A DNA stretch of 64,000 nucleotides. It comes from Glandiceps talaboti (taxonomy: Eukaryota; Hemichordata; Enteropneusta; Spengelidae). The position numbers were made by a program, and so were the translations under genes. Within the stretch, counting starts at the first letter, position 1, and every line of letters starts with the position of its first letter. Positions 26,301 to 35,030 of this stretch are shown piece by piece. Where the stretch lies: NCBI RefSeq assembly GCF_964340395.1, contig NC_135565.1, positions 3,805,142 to 3,869,141 of the forward strand, read 5' to 3'. Under the pieces are notes generated by a model, which saw only the letters and a list, made by a program, of their open reading frames with translations, was not told where the DNA came from and did no database searches.

Positions 26301-29300
26301 TCTTTGTTACTGCAGTTCACATAATCATGTTGAGTTCTTGTAGTCTTGTAACTTTGCTGCAAAAGTCTTAATTCACTTACATTCTCCTTTCTGGAAGTGT
26401 AATCCGAGTTCAGCTTGACTAGCATTTCTGTTAACTAGCTGTCATGGTGTTTACTTATATTTCCTAATCCTGGCTTATCAAAAGAACTGAGCTAGTACTC
26501 ACAATAATAATAGCTTCTTGAGTTGGATACCATAATCAAAGTGGAGGAATTAAAAAGTACATATTATATACTTTCAAAACTAGAAGCCTTTTCGCAGCGC
26601 AATAAAGCTTACAGGTGCATTGCACATGTGGTTGCTCAGAAGAGTAGTACAACACTGACAATTAATGCTGAAGAGATGTCGGCAATAATTTGTGATTCGC
26701 TTCCACAATTTTTTGACTTTGTGAGTAGGAATTTACGTTTGTACCAATTATAACATTAGTGTTTTAATTATGAATTCAACATACCTTTTCTATATTTAAT
26801 ACCTGTACTACAAGAAAATGGTCATGTAAACAACATACAGCAGAAACATGGAATGATTGCTGAAAGACTGTGTATCATACAAATGTTATGTTCCAAAAAA
26901 CAATTGTAGATAGATAGATAAGAAACATACTTCCCACAGATCACTCATTACAAATATGAACAACACCACAATCCTGCTGACAATTAAGCAGGCACTCTAC
27001 ATGTACACACATGTCACTATGGGGAACCATGCAAGCACACTCAAATTCTTGCTAATTTCTATTAAATCAAAGTATACATGCATGTATATATGTCAAAATC
27101 TGAGCCTACAGTGTGATGATATTCGATAGCTTCTTGTTCCAGTGATGTTGTATGTATATGTGCCAGTGTATTAGTTGGGGTCTGATGGTAATTGCTTATA
27201 TTTGTAATGTGTGGTCTGTGGGAAGCCTAGCTGTTTCCTATCTTTCTAAGTCATTCTTGGGGAATATAAAATGTGTATGATACGCATAGTCTTTTGGTGA
27301 TCCTTACATGTTCATGCTGTAAATAACAATCACCATACATGTACATGTATATTTTGTTTATGATTTCATCATATCATTCAGGAACCAGTTCCTACTGCAA
27401 GCATGCACCCAAGAAGTACAGTATGGCGAGAAAAAATGGACAAATTGATGGCTTTAGATGGACCACAGTGTATACAAGTTGGAAATATCAAACTTTGTGA
27501 AACCAATGATGAATACAAGATAGCTACAGGGTAAGATATCTATAGTGACATTAAGCTGTAGTTTGAAATGACATACAAGTTTAGTAAAGCCAATATGTAA
27601 TGCATATGAATAATTATATTAATGGGTCACAAGTGTGTATACGTTTTTAGGTGTGGATTTTGCTACATGTGTAAAAGGTATTTGTAGTATTGTACAGACT
27701 TACTGAAGCATATACTTAACCATCACTTGCAATTGACTGAACTCAGACCTGGTATTAAGATATAACCCATCAATTAATTTATCACGTGTATCAAAAAATG
27801 TTGAGAAAATTCCTACTATGCAATATCAACTGTTGTAAAAATGTCAGAAGACAACCATAATGCTATACAAGACATGCAAGGACTTACACTGAACAATGAA
27901 TGACGAACAATTTTCATATTTTTCTTTCTTGGCAATCTAATGTGTAATGTAAATGTATGTGATGTATGTGATGTGAAATCAGGAAATTCTCCAGAATTCA
28001 GAAAGTTTTTGAAAATACCTTTATTGCATGCACTGACATTATGTTCCTGTAATGTGGACTTGAATTAAATGTTACAGTAAGTTACTCATTGCCCAAGAAA
28101 AAAGTTCAGTCAGACTTATATCTGCCTTCATTATACTTGTATTGATTACTGTTAACAACTTGTATAATAAAGAAAAAGTCCAGTCAGACTTATTTCTGTC
28201 TTTTGTACACTTGTATTGATTACTGCTATAAAGGAAAAGTCCAGTCAGACTTATTTCTGTCTTTTGTACACTTGTATTGATTACTGCTATCAACCTAAAG
28301 GAAAAGTCCAGTCAGACTTATTTCTGCCTTTAGTACACATGTATTGATTACTGCTATCAACTTAATGGAAAAGTCCAGTCAGACTTATTTCTGTCTTTAG
28401 TACACTTGTATTGATTACTGCTATCAACCTAAAGGAAAAGTCCAGTCAGACTTATTTCTGCCTTTAGTACACATGTATTGATTACTGCTATCAACCTAAA
28501 GGAAAAGTCCAGTCAGACTTATTTCTGTCTTTAGTACACTTGTATTGATTTCTGCTATCAACCTAAAGGAAAAGTCCAGTCAGACTTATTTCTGTCTTTA
28601 GTACACTTGTATTGATTACTGCTATCAACTTAATGGAAAAGTCCAGTCAGACTTATTTCTGTCTTTAGTACACTTGTATTGATTACTGCTATCAACTTAA
28701 TGGAAAAGTCCAGTCAGACTTATTTCTGCCTTTAGTACACTTGTATTGATTACTGCTATCAACCTAAAGGAAAAGTCCAGTCAGACTTATTTCAGCCTTT
28801 AGTACACTGTCTTTTATTGATTACCACTATCACCTTAATGGACTGCTATCAACTTAATGGATAAGTCCAGTCAGACTTATTTCTGTCTTTAGTATTTGAT
28901 TACTGCTATCAACTTGCATATGATTTAGGGTGATAAAATAGCATGTTAGTAACAGATTCACCTGTAAAAAATTGTGTAAAGAAGCTCTATTGTACTTGGC
29001 ATGTTTGTCCATTTTAGGATTTCCTGCATGAGTTTATGAGAAGACTTATCTTTGTCAAGACAGAGATTAACAGATATTATGTAATGGCATCACAATAGTT
29101 TTTCCCATTAGCCCTTGCAGGAAATGCCCAAAGAGGTTGAACACAACATGACATTTCATTGCCTTTCTTTACCAGGTGTGAAGGAACCAAAGTAATGCTT
29201 GGTATAAATGTATCAACTAAACAAGAAGTAGCTGTGAAGAGAGTGTGTAAAAATAACAAGACATCACCTTTCATTGCTAAAGAACAACAAATAATCAATA

Positions 29301-32300
29301 ATCCTGCACTGGTCTCTGGTAATATAGTGAAATATTATGTGAGTAGTCACTGTGATGTTATATCAAGAGTAATTTATTTAGAAAAACAAATAAAAGAATC
29401 TTGCATGAGTCATAAAATAATGTTATGAAGTGATTTGTACCTCAACACTACACTAACTATAATTGGGGTATAATTGTTATGAAGTGATATGTACCTCAAC
29501 ACTACACTAACTATAATTGGGGTATAATTGTTATGAAGTGATATGTACCTCAACACTACACTAACTATAATTGGGGTATAATTGTTATGAAGTGATCTGT
29601 ACCTCAACACTACACTAACTATAATTGGGGTATAATTGTTATGAAGTGATATGTACCTCAATACTACACTAGCTATAATTGGGGTATAATTGTTATGAAG
29701 TGATATGTACCTCAACACTACACTAGCTATAATTGGGGTATAATTGTTATGAAGTGATATGTACCTCAACACTACACTAACTATAATTGGGGTATAATTG
29801 TTATGAAGTGATATGTACCTCAACACTACACTAGCTATAATTGGGGTATAATTGTTATGAAGTGATATGTACCTCAACACTACACTAGCTATCATTGGGG
29901 TATAATTGTTATGAAGTGATATGTACCTCAACACTACACTAACTATAATTGGGGTATAATTGTTATGAAGTGATCTGTACCTCAACACTACACTAGCTAT
30001 AATTGTGACAGTTAATATTGTTGGTTGCCAACCTCTTGCTTGAGCTGTTCATGCATAATTAAAACCATATTTTTGTAAAAGGCTATGAACATGACTTGCC
30101 CAAGTTATTTTACCTTGTCCATCCAAGTTGTATAACATTTAGTAGGCCCTGCAGGGAAGCCTTGAGTTATCCATGTGGATCAAAATTAACTAGTACTTTA
30201 TACAACATTTGCAGTGCTTTCTATCAAAGTATCAATGAATTGCAAAAATCTAGAAAGCATCTGAAAAGTTTGTTATTGTATGTACAATAATGAACATTTT
30301 ACAGATTTTAAAAATGTTGGCACTTTATTGAGTTGCAAACAATGACTTGGTATATGTTGTTTCACATTCTGTTTTCAATTAGGAAAACAGTAAAGTTGTT
30401 TTATGAAAAAAAAAAATCCAAAAATATATACCCACTTGTCATCCGTATGACCGCTTTAATAATAGTCAGCATTTAACCCCACCCCAACCCCAGCTCCACC
30501 CTATCTCAGTTTACCCAAGTTACATGTTCCTTTTTTATTCACTACATACTTCTTGATGACAGGATGCAATTGACACAGACCAGTATGTGTACATAGTAAT
30601 GGAACTATGTGAGAAGACACTGGGTGACTACATCAAGGAACTGAAATCTGACAATGACAAGCTGAAGAAAAAATCCAAACAACTTGTGATAGATGTGTTG
30701 AAAGGACTAAGAATTCTACATAATTGTAAACCAAAGATTGTTCACAGAGATCTAAAGGTAAGGTTTAGTGAATATTGAAACATAGAAGTCAAAGTTTAAA
30801 AGATTATCAACTTAATCAGAAGCAAATGTTTGAGTTGTGATTGTCGAATACTTTGAGTATCCAGCTTGGAATGTGCAAGTCATTGGTTTTAGCCACTGTT
30901 GTTTGTTTCTGAATGACTAAAGTCTTTTGCCAACATTTGAATATGTGTGCTCTAGTCAACCCAGCTGTATGATTGGTGACCTGGTAGGATAGAGGTTGCA
31001 GTGTGAAGGATTTACTCTGATTCACTATATAAAAATTGAATTAATAATAAAATATTCTACAGAACTATAATAATAATAATAATAATAATGATTATAATGT
31101 TTTCCCAAACTGTTTGACTTCCTCAACTCCCTGGGGAGAATAACATCCAGTGCAGTCACTTTAAGCAGTCACTTTGTAAGCTCTATCCTACCAGGTGCTT
31201 ATACCTGGGTTGACTGGGGCATAGTCATGGTTCAAGTTTTGCCCAAGGACTTTAACCATTCAGAAACAAATGGCAGTGATTGACTTTAACCTTTAACCTT
31301 TAACCTTTAACCTACAGTTTGCAAGCCAAGCCACAACCATTCAGTAATCATGACTATAATTATCACATCTTTTTTTTTTAACTTTCATTTCAGCCTGAGA
31401 ATATATTGATAGATGAAAAAGGAACTGCTAAGTTAACTGATTTTGGGACTTGTCGTAGAATTAACCATGATCAAAGTACTTTTTTAACAGACACTACAGG
31501 TGAGTGAGTACTTGAAGTTCATTCTGACTAGTTTCAACCCTCAAGGTGTGTGTGTGTGGGGGGGGGGGGTGTAATCTTCAAGGCAAGGAAGTTGAAACAA
31601 AGTAAGATTTCAAGCTTTGCGCCAAGCCAAGATTTCTTAGCTATATTTTGTTAATTTCATAACTTTATTTGAAAGAGGTTGTGCAATATAAGATTTGTTA
31701 AATGACATTTTAAACCAAATGCCACTCTTCCAACTTACATGTACAGCATGGCAAATTTAATCAAACCTGGACTGGGGGTGGGGGCTACTCCCCTTATTTG
31801 ACTTTACATATATGTGCTGCCCTTTGGGATACATTAGCTTGCCCTTTGGTCTAAAATGGGGTGATTGTCTGGTTTTTTTTAGCTGAAGAGTCTAAAATGG
31901 TGTCCACTCTGCATTATTTTCAATTTTACTTGGTCTAAAATGTTGTCCATTGTCCTTTACCAAATCATACACAATTGTCCCAAAATGTTGCCTCCTAAGG
32001 GAAATGTATTTTGGTCTAAAATTTGATCTTTTTAAAATCTGTAATGGTCAAAATGGGTTTTGGTTTTTGGTCAAAATGGGTCTAAAATAGGGCCTTGAGT
32101 TGGCAGCACTGGCCACATACTTCTACCTGAGCTGGCTGGCAGCTGGTACCACCACCCGAGGTAAGGCTCAAATCCAGCCATAGTGGTAAGGGGCCAGTAG
32201 TTTAGCTAATTGGCCATCAACAACCCATTATTGATATACAATATAGGCTAATAAAGCTATTGTGTGCAATACTATTTCTGTTCTTAGTAGCTCACGCAGC

Positions 32301-33206
32301 GGCTGTGAAACGGCCGTGTAGCAGCTCAATGACTAGTACGTATGCGCATCCTATATACTATGTGATTTTGGTTACCCATGGATGCATTACAGCACAATGA
32401 CTACACATACATGTTCTATATATGCATTCCCCATGCAGAGGGCACTATCTACAATATCATCGTGAGGCAGCCAGTCACAAATGAATCTACCTTGCATGAG
32501 CTTATGGGCTTTGCCTAGAGTTATGATATTACACTTGGAGAGATTACGGCTATAAATTTTCATACAAATTTTGGTAATAAAACCTTAGTAACTTATTCAG
32601 CGTAAAAAAAACATCTTGTTTAGATCCTCTACTGCACTTGATATGTGTTCAACCATTTTTGGTTTGGCACTCATTGTATTAGTATTATTAAGACAAAAGG
32701 TTGAGGATAAAAATGATGTTATCACAAGAGGTTTTTCCATAATCCCTTGCAGGAAATCCTCAAAATGGCTAAACACATGTCAAGTGCAGCAGGACTTCTT
32801 TACAAGATTTCAAAGTTACTGAGATGTTATTTTTCACTAAATGTCATATGTATGTTGATAGTAGTAATCAATACATGTGTGCTAAAGGCAAAAATAAGTT
32901 TGATTGGACTTTTCAAGTTGATAGCAGTAATCAATACATGTGACTTTTCCATTCATTATTACCAACAGGTACTTTATCTTGGCAACCTAGGGAGGTATTA
33001 ATGGTCATGTGTTGTGAGGAAGATGAAGATAATGACGATATGGACCATGCCTCAGATGTTGGTACTCAGACAGAAAATCGTAAATCAGTGAAGTACAGTC
33101 GCCGTAGTGATATACAAGTGAGGAAATATCGTTAGACTGTCCATTTATAACATAATATATATAACAAATTTCTTATTTTTGTCTTCAAATTTATGTATTG
33201 TTTTAT

Positions 33207-33241
<35 letters not shown>

Positions 33242-34952
33242 CCTCAGGAATCCAAATGGATGGTTGGATGGATGGATGGATGAATGGATGGATGGATGGA
33301 TGAATGGGTGGATGGTTCGATGGATGAATGGATAGATGAATGGGTGGATGGATGGATGAATGGATGGATGAATGGATGGATGGATGGATGACTGGATGGA
33401 TGAATGGATTAGTGGATGGATGGATGGATGGATGGATGGATGAATGGATGGTTGGATGGATGAATGGATGGATGAATGAATGGATGGGTGGATGGTTGGA
33501 TGGATGAATGGATGGTTGGATGGATGAATGGATGGATGGTTGGATGGATGAATGGATGGATGGATGGATGGATGGACGAATGGATGGATGGATGGATGGT
33601 TGGATGGCTATAGACAGACTAACAGACAGATAATCTCTTCAAATTCTTTTGCTGGCATATATATGTTTGTGTAATAAAAATAATACTAATAATTTATTGT
33701 CTTATGTCCTATGAATTTGTATAATGAAATTTGTAGTGGTTCTGCGAAAAACTTGAGTTGAAAATAACACTTCAAACAACAATATTTACCGATCACTAAA
33801 GCAAAGAATACATGCAGTGAAAACAGGACACCAGAACAATATTGTGACTCATTTAAAATAAGAAACAGCAGTTGGATAAAAACTGTATTTGAAATGATTA
33901 GTTTTGGTTTTAAAAGATCTATAACGTGTACCGGATGGTAACATATCAAACAGTGAATTATTTAAGCAATAATCCACCCTCTGGATATGGTATACCAAGA
34001 GGTTTTGACCAGTGAACAAAATATATATATAAGTATTACCTTACACAGTTTTTACCAGTCAAGTGTTCCAATACTATGACAGAACCCCATGATGCGTGAG
34101 TGCAAGTGTGGCGTACTCAGGGTATTTGCCCAAATGCTTGCACTGTTCTCTGCACCCATACTTTCACGAGAGTATTTAGGAAGTGAAAGTGCAGCAGAAA
34201 ACACTGCAAGCACGAGTGTGAATACCCCCGAGTACCCACACTGGAACTCATGTGGCATGGGGTTCTGTTATTATTACATAATATTATGTTTATCTGAAAT
34301 GGTAAATTCCCATGAAAATCATAAAAATCATTAAAGCGCAATCATGCGATTTCATGTGAAGCAAATGATCCCGTCCTCATTTGCATATAATTTGCATGCA
34401 AGTATGCAGTAATGAGAAAATACTGCTTATAGTACATTGTATGCACGTGTACCAGTGCAAGTAATCTCTGGTACATAATGTAATAATTGTAAGTATTTGT
34501 AAGATGATTGAATAATAGAAGCCTATATTTTTTTACATGTATTTATAGGTTTCAGGAATGATAGCAGCTTACATACTGTCAGGTGGTCATCATCCCTATG
34601 GAAAAAAGCCAATGAACATATCAACCAGTATATGTGATGGATCCCCAAAATATATTGGACGGGTTGGCGATGATATTGCACAACACTTGATAAGATGGAT
34701 GTTACAAAAAGAACGCCAGGATAGACCATCAATTGATCAAGTCATGAGGTATAAATGTAACTTAAAAAAGTATATTTTAATTTCTCTCAGTCGAAAATTA
34801 AGTACAAAAATGGATTGTGGCTTTGTGGTCATAAACTGAAGGAAAAGCGCTCAATACTGAGAAGTAGAGCTGTATTACACAAAATACACAAGTTATGGTA
34901 CAGAGCCGTTACTCAGAATTTCACGCTTGAAGACGATCTTCGACGATATATG

Positions 34953-35030
<78 letters not shown>

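Larger units (their letters stand above)
31500..32968 (+). other. Intron 9
   Basis: Contains a G10 run near 31,560 and several degenerate GGTCTAAAATG words between 31,850 and 32,090. It also holds the family C repeat (32,614-32,790) and an inverted 67-bp unit (32,862-32,950), then the acceptor TTATTACCAACAG. Confidence 0.7.

Noticed and set aside
29410-29988. 192-codon minus-strand frame
   Set aside because: Arises from the 54-bp minisatellite (18-residue repeat) within intron 7.
31283-31312. Telomere-like heptamer repeat
   Set aside because: Four CTTTAAC-type units only, at the end of a SINE-like copy; not the metazoan TTAGGG repeat.
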